Source: Agrostemma githago
Taxonomy: Eukaryota > Streptophyta > Magnoliopsida > Caryophyllales > Caryophyllaceae
Direction of reading: 5' to 3'
Assembly: GCA_958450325.1 (NCBI GenBank)
Contig: OY288256.1
Coordinates: 45,712,953-45,776,952 of the forward strand
Length of the DNA: 64,000 bases
Shown here: piece after piece, positions 21,057 to 31,812 of the stretch
How positions within the stretch are numbered: the stretch's first letter is position 1
Layout of the letters: each line of letters starts with the position of its first letter
Notes under the pieces: generated by a model
What the model saw: only the letters and a program-made list of their open reading frames with translations
The model's database searches: none
What the model was told of the DNA's origin: nothing
Translations under genes and position numbers: made by a program

Positions 21057-21814
21057 AACATTGGTGTGCTTGTATTCGCTGTAGATGTAGCCTCTAGGGG
21101 TCCTCCCTAGTTTGTAAAATCGGATTTGTATCGAATTTGTACATTTTGTATATTTGACCAAACTTTCCCGTTCTTGATCGGCTTGCTTTAAACCTCTGAA
21201 ATGTTAGCTTAGGTAACAAGTAATCAAGTAAGCACTCCAAGGTTGATTTGCTTATGGTTGTGCCGCGGTTTAAGGTGTTTTAAATGCGTAAGGATTGAAT
21301 GAGAGTGCGAAAATGTTTTTCGGGATGTTTAAAATTTGCTAGTTTGAGCCGGGAATTGGATCAATTAGAACGTCGATTAAAATATTTGACTTAAGATGTG
21401 CAAAACATGTACAAAGCGTTTTATGACTAAATGTTTCGACCGAGTGCGTGTGCAATGCTTGTGGACATGAATTTAGTCGTGTCATGTGAATAGTCCTATT
21501 CGGATAATGACGCTTGTGTACAAAGCGGAGCAAAGTAGAATAAAAAAAAAGGTTGACCGCCTTTTATGCTTTATTGACAATGCTGCGTAGGGCTACAACA
21601 CGGCTAGGTGCGGTAGCTTATCCCCCAAAGAAAAAAATAAAAAACGTCTAAGTCTAGTGGATAGGAGTGACGAAAATGAGTCGTGTGTCGATGACAAAGA
21701 GATCCCGTTATTACATCGTGCATGTGTTATGCTTTCGAGCTTTGGAAAAGGGGGATAATTGATTTAGGAAATCATTCCCATCGCTCAAGTTCGTCGAATA
21801 GTAGCAGAATGAGG
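21057..21814. other. Unassigned DNA between two antisense genes
   Basis: No gene is seen. The minus strand around 21550-21640 reads AAAGGCGGTCAACC and GCCGTGTTGTAGCCCTACGCA, perhaps downstream sequence of a decayed pol region, but no integrase residues could be traced. Confidence 0.35.
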
Positions 21815-21935
21815 GGCGAAGCGTCAGGCGGCCTGAGACTCAGGCGCTGGCCCTCCGGCGTCCTGGTATCTTGGCACCTGGCCCCGGCATACCGTGTTCT
21901 CAGGTGCCTGGCCTGGGGCGGCCAGTTTCTTCATT
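21815..21935 (+). repeat. AGGCG/GCCTG palindrome cluster before antisense-gene promoter
   Basis: A GC-rich 120-bp patch in AT-rich DNA, built of TCAGGCGGCCTGAGACTCAG, GGCGCTGGCCCTCCGGCG, CTCAGGTGCCTGGCC and GGGGCGGCC. It lies 45-165 bp upstream of the TATA box at 21980. The words match the family found in the Tat-type LTR at 15928-16006. Confidence 0.6.
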
Positions 21936-21979
21936 ATGGAAATTTTTCGTAATTTTCCTAATTACGACGCTACTGTAGC

Positions 21980-21987
21980 TATATATA
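21980..21987 (+). promoter_or_regulatory. TATA box of the antisense DUF7745-like gene
   Basis: TATATATAC lies 119 bp upstream of the ATG at 22099 and about 45 bp downstream of the palindrome cluster. The homologous gene in element A also has a TATA box about 105 bp upstream of its ATG, which supports a real promoter. Confidence 0.55.
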
Positions 21988-22098
21988 CGGGTTATGGGTG
22001 TTCTCTTTTAGACATAATTAATTAACACCCAAGTGTCGTGATAGCTCTTCTTGATTTATTGAGTCGTGTCGGGTTTCGACCGTCTTTTGATCTAGTGA

Positions 22099-23547
22099 AT
22101 GAATTCCTTTAAGAAAGGTGAACTTGAAGATTTGTTAAGTGACAGTTTGTCTGCTATTACGTCATTGAAGCAAATTATAATTCAAGATGACTTCTTAATT
22201 GTATGTTTATGCTTTTGGAATGCTATGTGTCACGTATTTGCATTTTCGAGGGGTGATGTGTGTCCTCTGTCCGAGGAGATAAACATAATTGGAGGGGGAC
22301 ATTAGTTTCACCCTTCTATCCCGGTTCAAGGGATGTTCCCGTGGAGCGATTTTACCGGTTTTTGGATAATCCTCTACCAGAAGAGGCTGATGTTTTCTTA
22401 GGTGAAAGTGGTATTAATTTAGAGCGTCTTGTTATGGAAATCTCATGGAAAGGTGCTCATGGTATCTAACCTCTAGCTTACAAGCGTGCTCTCGTCATTG
22501 CGATAGTGTGTTTCTATTTGTTTGAGGATGCATCGGTGCAAGCTGGTTGGGGTAGCCCTCGCATTATAGACGTTGTAATGGAAATGGAGCACGGGCAATC
22601 GCCCTCTTGGTTTATTTTGGGTGAGCTTATAATGGATCTCGACACGTGCCCACACATTCATCATGCTCCCTTTCGCGGTTCTAGAACCATTTTGCAAGTG
22701 TTATGGTGCAATTTATTTTTGACTTTATTCTAAGTTGTCCTAGTTCGAAGTTGTGACACCATGTCGTATTGTGTTCATGCAGGTTTGGCTACAGGAGAGA
22801 CTACGTCTAATCGAGCCACCTCAGCTCATCGAAGGTTACAACTGTAAGAGACTTGCCATGCGAAGCGTAGTACCCCTTCGGGATTTTAATGGTACCGAAG
22901 ACGAGTGGTTCTCTCGTCTGTATGCCGATGGAGGGATCGTTAGTAGATGGATTGTCCCGTGGTGGCATGTTAAGAGATATATTGCCCTTTCCCTCTTATC
23001 GTCGGCCCGTACTATATATGCGGATTTTGTCCTTGAGTGGATGTGTTTATGTTTATCGGACAAGTTGATGTGCCAAATGGGCGAGGCACAAACCATTCTC
23101 AAGGTTGACACTATTGTTATCAATTCCCATCCATGGGGAAAGAAAGCTCTTAGGGAATTCGAAATAACTTGGAGACAGAGGACTATTCATCCCGTTTCCG
23201 AGGTGAACACTCGATGGACATCTCCCTCTTATGCTTAGTGGAGGGTTTGTAAAGATCCGACGGAGCGGGAAAGGATGAGAATCATGGAGGTTGCGGAGGT
23301 ACAAAATAAGGAAGCTATGCGGGCTAACGTCGCTAAGTGCCCGACTGAAGACAATTTTACCGATCCTAGTACCGTCAATTTCTCCAAGCGGGTCATCACA
23401 GACAAGACCCATATTAAAGACGCGGATGTAGAAGATTCATGGGATTGGCTGGGCCCACAACTGGCTGAAAAGGTGAACGCTGTATTTGAGAGGCCCATGA
23501 TGAGAGGCCTATGGAAGAGCACCCGAAGGGCTAGGGAAAGAAAATGA
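22099..23547 (+). pseudogene. DUF7745-like antisense gene of a Tat-type element (broken)
   Basis: Homologous to the antisense gene at 53884-55555. Exon 1 has FWNAMCHVFAFSRGDVCPLS then EEINIIGG, the aromatic/acidic block typical of the plant-mobile-domain/DUF7745 group, and later GQSPSWFILGELIMDLD ending in TILQ. An 85-bp intron at 22698-22782 (GTGTTATGG...TTCATGCAG) joins in phase to VWLQERLRLIEPPQ, which aligns with IWLSERLSIIEPP in the element A copy. The second exon continues with DGGIVSRWIVPWWHVKRYI and a charged tail ending in RRARERK at 23547. Defects: a frame change near 22300, a stop near 22470 and another at 23236. It lies antisense and downstream of the integrase at 24360-25205, the same arrangement as in element A. 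Function unknown. Confidence 0.7.
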
Positions 23548-24359
23548 TGGACTGTTGGGGCCCAACCATTAATATTATGTCATATTATATAATATTATGT
23601 AGCGTATTAGTACTACTTTTTTTTGGCGGAATTTGCTAATACGTTGTCTCTGCTTCCGAAATATCCGGATGATAGATGGTTGATGTAAAGGTCTCGACAA
23701 AGGCTCAATTTTGCTTTATTTGCATTACCGAGAAGCACACATATTTTTTTGTTTATTTTGGTGGCTCGCAACTCGGTTCTTCATTTTGCCCGAAGCGCCC
23801 TTTCGAGTTTTCACTCCGTCCTTGGCTCACCCCATTTCTTTTGCTTTTTTTTTCCCTCTTTTTTTGACGTCTCGCAACTCGATTCTTCATTTTTCCCGGA
23901 GCACCCTTTTGGGTTTTCACTTTGTCCTAGGCTCGTCGTTTTTTTGATGGCTCACAACTCGATTCTTTATTTTGCCTTGAGCGCCCTTTCGGATTTTTCA
24001 CTCCATCCTCGGCTCGTTATTTATTTATTGTGTTTTGCCATTGTAAGCACTTTGTTAATCGGAGCGTATGACGAGTTCCGATTTTTGCACGAATCGATTG
24101 CAGTCGATTTTGTTATTTTGTTTGTACCCCCGAGAAGGCTGCCTACGTATCCGTGATTAGACGGAATCAAACCGTGTTCGTAGTTCGGCCAGTGCGAGTG
24201 ATTTTGCTCTTTAGACTTGTTATGCCAATTATCGATGCAGGATGTTTAGAGTGTTTTGCATGGGTTTTCACCCTAGTTTAGAGATCAGGGTGAGACGTTA
24301 TGAAGCTAAGGGTAATAGCGTTTAAGTTTGTTCATGTTGGTAGGGGTTTAGAATTCTTG
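23548..24359. repeat. 3' region of decayed Tat element with 80-106-bp tandem repeat
   Basis: No gene is seen. Between about 23759 and 24022 a block beginning CTCGCAACTCGRTTCTTCAT and containing AGCGCCCTTTYGRGTTTTCAC and CTCGTC/CTCACC occurs three times (starts near 23765, 23871 and 23951; spacing 106 and 80 bp). At 24138-24152 the minus strand reads GGATACGTAGGCAGCC, also present at 53706-53721 just after element A's integrase. Confidence 0.65.
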
Positions 24360-25205
24360 TCCGTCTATATCGGTGATTATCACGGCGCCTCCCATGAGTA
24401 TTTCCTTGACAAAGGGCCTACCCAGTTAGGTTCGAACTTTCCCCTAGGATCGACGGGAAGTGGGGCTCTAATGGACTTAACTACTAAATCACCCTCGTGT
24501 ATGTTTCGAGACTTGATTCGTTTGTTAAAGACTTGTTGTATTCTTTGTTGGTAGGCTTGCACATTGGATAGTGCGTGTATTCTACGCTCATCTAAGAGGA
24601 CTAGCTCGTTGTAACGTTTTTGGTTCCATTCCTCTTCGGGCATGCAGCTCTCGGCTAGTATCCTTAGAGAAGGGATTTCTAACTCTATTGCATGGTTGTA
24701 CTGCTTTTGAACCGTAGGTAAGGCAGTATGATGTGGCTCTAGTGGGAGTTCGGTATGCCCATAATGCGAATGGTATTTTGTTGGGCCAATCTCGGTAGTT
24801 GTCTATCATATTCTTAATGATGGTGATGATGGTTTTGTTCGCTGCCTCTATAGCTCCGTTGGTTTGAGGCCTGTAGGGTGATGACTTGTGTCGTTGGATT
24901 TTGTATTTGTCTAGGAGTAGTTGGGTGTCGGTCCTAAAATGAGCCCCCTGATCACTGATGATCTCGTGTGGTATGCCGTAGCGGAAAATGATGTTGTTTT
25001 GTAAGAATTTGACTACTTGTTTGGAGGTTAGTAATGATTAGGATGCTGCTTCTACCCATGTGATAAAATAATCGACGACTATTAGTATGAAGCAGTGTCT
25101 GTTGGTTCAGAATGAGTGTACTTTTTCTCTGATGTCGATTCCCTAGGTCGAGAAGGGCCAGGGTGTTGTTCTAGTATGGAGTGAGTATGGTGGTATATGT
25201 TGGAT
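24360..25205 (-). pseudogene. Integrase fragment of an older Tat-type element (B)
   Basis: The minus strand encodes the C-terminal two thirds of a Ty3/gypsy integrase closely related to element A's. Seen in order: YFITWVEAAS, the second catalytic aspartate in IISDQGAHF, the catalytic glutamate in NGAIEAANKTI, YRDWPNKIPFALWAYRT, LDERRI, and the GPY/F-type end with PRGKFEPNWVGP. There are stops and frame changes. The N-terminal zinc finger and first aspartate are interrupted at 25205/25206, exactly where element A's LTR begins. Hence B was in place before A, and the rest of B's pol should lie to the right of A, outside the window. Confidence 0.8.
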
Positions 25206-25808
25206 TGTAGACACCCACATTTTGACCGCCAGGTGTCTATAGTAGTTCCGCCAAACACCCGATGATGATCGGACGCAAACATGCTTTAATGGAGTCGGAT
25301 ATGGGCTCGAAATTATGGACATTTGGCTTGGGCTTATTACGGAGTACAAATCTTACTAAACCAACCTCAAAATCAGGCCCAGTGGGTCGTTTCGAGTCAA
25401 ATAAGACTAATTTGGGTCGAATCCGGCACCAGGGGCAAAACCGTCTTTTAGCGATCGGGTCAAACACGGTCAAAGATATTTTTTCCGGTGTCACAGGAAC
25501 CAGCCGTGACACCACACGTCCGGTTTGGACTCAACTACTACAAAAAATCAGCTACACAAAGTATTAAACAAATCCATTTAAGGATAGAATTCGATCTCAT
25601 GTAGGAATTCTATCCGAAAACCGAATCAATTACCAACCGAGCATCGAAATACTCGGCCAACCCCCTCCCTTTCAGCCAAGATACTCGACTTCTTCACCAA
25701 GAAACGAGACTCTCGTTCCCTTTCAAACTCTTACGTTTCCTATCCAAACCGGTATTTCTTGTCATCTAAGCAAGAGTACCTCTTCTAGCTCCTATCAAGG
25801 ACCTTTCC

Positions 25809-25816
25809 TATAAATA
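25809..25816 (+). promoter_or_regulatory. TATA box of element A LTR
   Basis: CCTATAAATAGGAC is a strong TATA box about 600 bp into the LTR, followed by an A-rich start region (ATACATAAAACAACAATTCA). It would drive the gag-pol transcript. Confidence 0.75.
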
Positions 25817-25845
25817 GGACCCTCCGTTCGATACATAAAACAACA

Positions 25846-26945
25846 ATTCATACATCGTAAATTTACACAACCATTATACATCAATTATTCCCGCATACAT
25901 CCTCGTTACGCTAAACAATTTCCGAGCAACCTCGACCCGACGAAACCGACCTCAAGCCGGCCGAAACCCGTCACCCCACACGACCAAATCGACACCCAAA
26001 CTCATCCCACATCATCTCGACGCTCCCGTGTTTAAGCCACTTTCCGACGAGCTCTATTCCGAGAAAACAAAGCATGTAGGTTGAGGTTTAAAATCAAACC
26101 CGACTCTTCCTCCTTTCTCTTTCTCCACGTTTTATTTTTCTTCTCTTGCGTCGTTCATTATCGTTTTTTTATTATTACGGGTCGTTCGTCGCATTTTTTT
26201 ATATTTCTAGTATCGATATTATAAAAATATTTTCATAAAACAAACGTTCTTAAAATACGATACCGATTCTCTAATCGAATATCGTATCTAACAAGAACTA
26301 AATTAAATCTCGTGGATGCTAAAAGATCGTTACATCTTTTTTAAACAAATTCGACGATTTTTTACACGGAGAGAATTAACTTTTTTTTCGTTCAAATTCA
26401 TACATCGTAAATTTACACAACCATTATACATCAATTATTCCCGCATACAGCCTCGTTACGCTAAACCATTTCCGAGCAACCTCGACCCGACGAAACCCAC
26501 CTCAAGCCGGCTGAAACCCGTCACCCCACACGACCAAATCGACACCCAAACTCATCCCACATCATCTCGACGCTCCCGTGTTTAAGCCACTTTCCGACGA
26601 GCTCTATTCCGAGAAAACAAAGCATGTAGGTTGAGGGTGTAAAATCAAACCCGACTCTTCCTCCTTTCTCTTTCTCCATGTTTTTTTTTCTTCTCTTGCG
26701 TCGTTCATCGTTTTTTTATTATTATGGGTCGTTCGTCGCATTTTTTTATATTTCTAGTATCGATATTATAAAAATATTTTCATAAAACAAACATTCTTAA
26801 AATACGATACCGATTCTCTAATCGAATATCGTATCTAACAAGAACTAAATTAAATCTCGTTGATGCTAAAAGATCGTTACATCTTTTTTAAACAAATTCG
26901 ACGATTTTTTACACGAAGAGAATTAACATTTTTTTCGTTCAATTT
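25846..26945 (+). repeat. 550-bp tandem duplication inside element A LTR
   Basis: TACATCGTAAATTTACACAA occurs at 25851 and 26401, and everything between recurs at an offset of exactly 550 bp with few changes (for example TAAACAATTT versus TAAACCATTT; GTTGATGC versus GTGGATGC). The duplication begins just downstream of the TATA box, so it lengthens the transcribed leader of the LTR. The second copy ends in a poly(T) tract at about 26946. Confidence 0.9.
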
Positions 26946-28015
26946 TTTTTTTTTTTCTCTTTTCATTCAAAACAAACTTTTTTCAAAACCTTTTCTAAAA
27001 TCGTTCCGACTATTCGACATCGATTTCATAATCGAGTATTGAATACGACGAATATCAAAAATATGAATCGGGTATAAATTAATCCATATTTGTACGCGAT
27101 TTATAAAAAAATTAACGATTTTTGACAAATAAAAAACAATGGGCAGACCCCCACGCGAGTCGCGCGCCTGTCAGGCGACGCGCGGAGGCCTGGATGGCCG
27201 ACCCCTCTTTTTTGTTTTCTCGCTTTTCCATTCTTTTCGGATCTTACATAAAAAAGCGACTTTCGCGACATATTTTCAGATTTCGATAAATACTTTTTTT
27301 GACCTCGGTCAACACGTGTTAATCCATCACGTGTCATAAATCTTTTTCAAAATCATGCATATCATCGTATTTACATCTTTATTCAATTTATTCAATCGTT
27401 ACTAACTCGTTTTCTCGTGTTTGTAGCAATTTATTTTGTTTTTTTTATTGTTTTATTAGACTAAAACGAACTTCACATGCTAAAATAACTTTGACGTTAT
27501 TAGTTTAATATGCATTAAACGACTTAGCAACCCATTTAATTTTTCTCACATGCTTAGGAAAATAATGTTTGCATATCATTCAACCGTCGAACTAACGCAT
27601 GTACATAAAAAATGAACGATATCTTAGTAAAGACCGCTAAGTGCGGGCGAGGTTGGGTGTTCTTAGCGAACTTCCCAACACGTACCCTCACCCCTTACTC
27701 AGAACCATGGTTTCCGGATGTCCGAATCCATCGGCAACGAGAGTCATTCAATACACGATATCTGATAATGTCGGTATCGGTATCATAATGCAAAGGGACG
27801 AACCCAATAAACTCTGACATCGGAAATGGGCCGTATTTTGTACACGGCCCACTACGACATAGAGTGGGTTCGAACGGGCCCGAACTCCCACAAAGTTCGG
27901 TGGCGACTCCTACTTCGATTTAAATATCAATTTGACCATCTCATATGGAGATTCATTCGCCTCCCCAAACCCGCGCGTGGCCGCGTCGGGGTGGACCTAT
28001 GTCATGTCCACCATT

Positions 28016-28033
28016 TGGTGACGCCGCTGGGGA
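28016..28033 (+). other. Primer-binding site of element A
   Basis: TGGTGACGCCGCTGGGGA follows the LTR end by two bases. The TGGYGACKCCGCTGGGGA pattern is typical of Tat/Ogre-type elements and is usually assigned to a tRNA-Arg primer; that assignment is from general knowledge and was not tested. Confidence 0.65.
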
Positions 28034-29085
28034 TCAACTGATGAGTCACTTACCATCGGCATCCCTAGGGTGAGACTCGAAAAGAAATCGTTCGAATAGT
28101 AATGTACACGTTTTAGTTCAATGGTTCATGCATAACACAATCTTTCCCGGGCCGGTAACTTGTGACCGACGTCCCACTATACCACGTTGCATTCCTAAAT
28201 GGGTGCACTAAACACTTCGATGGCGGAACTCGCATGGGTTTTACGGCAGGTTCTAAGACCAACTCGGCTTAGGAAGACCGTCCTGATTTGCGAGAAAGCT
28301 ATCGTCGTTGGTATAGACCCTATTCGACCGACCGAGACTTAGACTAAGAGCATACATGGTGTCATTATACTGTTTCCATGACTACGTGCTACTTGATTTT
28401 CTTTGGTCGTCTTTTCAAAAACCGTCGTTTTCAAAAATTTGCATCTTTTCAAAACCTATCCATTTTTCAAAACCCGGAAAGCTACCGAATTTAGGACTTA
28501 TGATTTTGACTCAAAATAGCCTATTTTTAGCCGGTATGCTGTCCAAACCTTTTCAAAAAATCCGAAATCCCGGCCCGGTAACGTTTTTTTCGATTTTTAA
28601 AAAAAATCGGGCCTTTCTATCTGACATTGCTCATTTTTTTCAAAACCAAATTCCCTTTTCAAAGCTTTCTTCTTAGGACTTCCCGTATTCAGCAGTGTCG
28701 GGTCTTGTCATGAGTTGTTAGAGTCCATAGCGTCGAAACTCCGTCGATCTTACATCACGTTTCTACCCCATCCCAAGTCCGCCTTATTTGTCAAGGCACG
28801 ACCCACCTACTAGGGCAAACTCCTACAAAGGGAAGCCCACTTACACAATCGAGTCCAAAGTCTGGGGAATAGCTCACACGTAGGTCTTTCTTCACACGGG
28901 ACTAGGTCCACTCCGCCAAAATCCTAAAGAAAGCCCCCCGTCCATGAGTCACCCGTCTAGGAGTCGTTTTTTAGTCCTTTTCCGAGTCTAGTCTTTTCCT
29001 CTTCTTGCTCGGGATGCACCTTTCGATCTGGGTCCGATTCTGATTACACGGTGTTCTTACAGACAAGCCACCCCACACCCGAACC
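28034..29085 (+). other. Leader of element A between primer site and gag
   Basis: No gene is seen in about 1 kb of leader. From 28408 to 28670 the word TTTTCAAAA recurs about seven times in an irregular array. The rest has no recognised structure. Confidence 0.5.
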
Positions 29086-30247
29086 ATGACAAAGGACTCC
29101 ATTGATCAACTGACCGCCTCGTTGGCCAAGATCCAAGATCAACTGAACCAGATGAGGGGAGACCAAATCGCCATCGTTACCCGGGTAAGCGCTATGGAGC
29201 AGGATAGGCCGAGGGGAGAAGACGAAACTAAGGGGCCATTAGCCGAATTGACTAGCGCAGTCCTCAAGCTGCAAGAGCAGGTCCATTTGTCGACCCACAA
29301 CTCGATTCATACGGAGAATGCTCGGGCCTATACGTCCGTAACAGACGATTTGCCTGCCAATCTCAACTTGACGGGCCTCCCGATGTTCGACGGAACCGAA
29401 GACCCGGTATTACATATCCGGGCCTTCAAAGAATTTATGGCCCTAAAGGGAGTTAAGTCAAACATGTTCAAGCATTTTTTTGCCTCCTCCCTCGAGAAGC
29501 ACCCGAGAGCCTGGTTCTATAGGCTCGATTCCAAGAAATACAAGTCTTGGGATGACGTGGCAACGGAATTCGCTCGGAACTACGCCGACAACACGGAAAT
29601 CCAGACCACGATGCGCGCCCTGGATGTAATGGCCCAGGAACCTAAGGAAGGATTTACGAAGTACCTTCAACGCTGGAGGGCTGAAAGCGTCAAACTGGTC
29701 GATAAGCCCAGTGAAAAAGTCCTAGTTGAAGCCTTTGTCAAGAATCTCCTGCCCGCCTACCGGATCCATCTCCGGTACACCATCATACCTAGCTTCGCGG
29801 TCCTAACCGAGATGGGAACGAGAATCGAGGATGATCTAAGGTTGGAAAGCCTCACTAAGGCCTCCACCAAGGGATACCGGCCAGCTCATCGACAAGCAAG
29901 CCCACATCTGCCGCTGCTACTCGTAGCATCTTTGACGAGGTAATCTACTTGACACCCCGTCCAAGAAGAATACTACACCCCGGGTATTCACCGACATAGG
30001 TACCACCTATGCTAATGCCTTACAAAGGCTCTCATCGAAAGTCCTGATCAACCCGATAGGCCCAACACCTGAGCTCCCAGTCGAGCGTCGCTTCAAGTCC
30101 TATGACATCCAAGCCTACTGCCAGTACCATCGTGGCAAGGGACACGATACCGAGAAATGCTGGAAACTAAAGCACCTCATCCAGGACCTCATCGAAAGTG
30201 GGAAGATCCCCTTACCTGGAGGCAAGCCCAGCAACAAGGACAACCCG
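29086..30247 (+). pseudogene. gag: gag of element A (frameshifted)
   Basis: Encodes the structural (capsid) polyprotein. The 285-residue first frame (29086-29943) has an N-terminal coiled-coil-like region, then a retrotransposon gag domain: PMFDGTEDPVLHIRAFKEFM at about 100-120, HPRAWFYRL, SWDDVATEFARNYAD, and FTKYLQRWRAESVKLVDKP. Near 29900-29945 the frame is lost. A second frame, the one used by the downstream protease ORF, picks up with a modified zinc knuckle, CQYHRGKGHDTEKCW (about 30118-30162). The frame change could be decay or a former programmed shift; nothing typical of a slippery site is evident, so decay is more likely. Confidence 0.85.
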
Positions 30248-31812
30248 TTGGCCACTCACGCCACCTTCTCCGGGGAGGTCATGGACTGTTCACATCTCAT
30301 TTCCCCATTTGTCCAGGAAATAAACGGGATCTGGTGTGATGACGAAGACGACGTCTATCTCACCAAGGGAGAAGCTATCCCTATCACACCCGAGGAGATC
30401 CAAAAGGTTAAGTCCAAGGCCTTAGCCAACAGTCACGCCCTTATCATTGCCGAACCACCTAGAGTGGAGCCCGCCCCGGAGGAGCCAACCACCGAAAAGG
30501 CTCTTGTAAAGCAGCTGAGCAAGACTCGAGTTGACCTCTCTATATGGCAACTCCTAGTTAGCTCACAGGAACATCGAGAGGCACTTACTAAGGCCCTCGA
30601 TCAAGTCAAAATCGACTCTACGGCCACTCCAGCTGAAATGGTAGCCACGGTTCTGCCCCACCTAAAGGGGAAGGCTAAAGAAGAAGGCCCACTTATCACC
30701 TTCTCCAATGCTGATCTGCCACCATTTGGGCCAGCCCACAACATGGCCCTTGACATCACGGTGATCTGCCGTGGGAAATATCTGCCAATGACCCTAATCG
30801 ACGACGGGTCCGCAGTCAACGTCCTCCCCTTGAGGACCGCCAAAGCCCTCGGCATCATCGAGGCCGACTACATTCCTACAGCTCAAACCATTCAGGCTTT
30901 CGACGGAAGCCCAAAGTCAGTAGCCGGGGCCGTGAAGCTTACTATCATAACGGGTCCGATAGAAAAGGAGCTGGAATTTCAAGTAATCGACGTGACTTCT
31001 TCCTTTAACCTTCTTTTAGGAAGACCCTGGATCCACGCGACCAGGGCTGTATCCTCCACCCTGCATCGGAAGATCAAGCTACCTTTGCACGATACCGTCA
31101 TCACCCTAGAAGCCACGCCTATGACTGTGGCTAACTGCAACACCTCGGGCCGCACCGATCTCTGGGGTTTCGACTTCATAGGGGCCATCGACAAAGAATA
31201 CCTTTTCCGACCCTACTTTACAGTTAGCATTGACCGGATGTTGCAAAATCTGGGCTTTCTACCGGGGGCTACATCAAGGCCCGATCTCTCTGCAGGAAAA
31301 ATCCTCGAAGTTCTGGATAACGATAGGATTCAAACCGGTCTGGGTTACACCGTAACCCTAGAATACATGGGTCAAACCGGAGCCGGCAAAGTAATCTTCG
31401 TCACGCCGGTGTTCGAGTCCGTCCAAACAGGCCTATACCGGCCCACAACCACGCGCCCTAGGACCCACTTGGCCCAGGCCTGCAACTACATACCAGACGA
31501 CATCTTCGCCCTTAGCCAGTCCGAAGATGCTAAGAATGCTGAGCCCGCACTGAGGCTACTTTTTGGAGAGGAACTCACGGTCCCAACACCGAGGGAAGAG
31601 CTAGTCAGCCTCATTCTCCGTAGCCGCACCTTCGATCCATCCAAGCTGATCTCAGATGTCGGATCCGAGACCGGGAAAAGGGCCTGGAGAAAGACTGTCA
31701 AATGGACTGACAGTCAAGGAAGAACTTTCAAGCTTATCACAAGGGAAGGAGAGATGCCAGAATCTGAGTCCGAGTCCGAGTCTGAGTCTGAGATTGAGTC
31801 TAATAAGTCCGG
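30248..31812 (+). pseudogene. Protease region of element A gag-pol, interrupted
   Basis: This frame continues from the gag zinc knuckle. The aspartic protease active site reads LIDDGSAVNVLPL (D at residue 185, about 30800); DDGSA instead of D-T/S-G-A is common in Tat-lineage elements. A second protease motif follows at FNLLLGRPWIHA (about 31005-31040). Downstream is a linker with EVLDNDRIQTGLGYT and a serine/glutamate repeat (ESESESESESEIES, about 31757-31800). Coding sequence is cut at 31812 by composite D; the frame reading on to 31933 enters the D LTR and is artificial. The RT part resumes after 49948. Confidence 0.85.
31808..31812. other. Target-site duplication TCCGG, left copy
   Basis: TCCGG precedes the TGATGGGAGG LTR end, and the same five bases follow the LTR end ...CTTATCA at 49944-49948. 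This defines the whole 18,131-bp block between them as one net insertion into element A. Confidence 0.85.

Larger units (their letters stand above)
25206..28013 (+). mobile_element. Left (5') LTR of element A, Tat-lineage Ty3/gypsy
   Basis: Begins TGTAGACACCCACATTTTG, a start common in Tat-lineage LTRs, and ends ...TCCACCA just before the primer-binding site. Length is about 2.8 kb, lengthened by a 550-bp internal tandem duplication. It contains a TATA box at 25809 and, at 27640-27740, the TCCGGATGTCCGAATCC/GTACCCTCACCCCTTACTC block shared with the older LTR remnants at 13430 and 14700. The left flank TGGAT (25201-25205) would be the target duplication; the right LTR lies beyond the window and cannot be checked. 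Confidence 0.75.

Noticed and set aside
29900..29950. Programmed frameshift between gag and protease of element A
   Set aside because: No slippery heptamer or obvious downstream structure is visible, and pol has further frame errors; decay is simpler.
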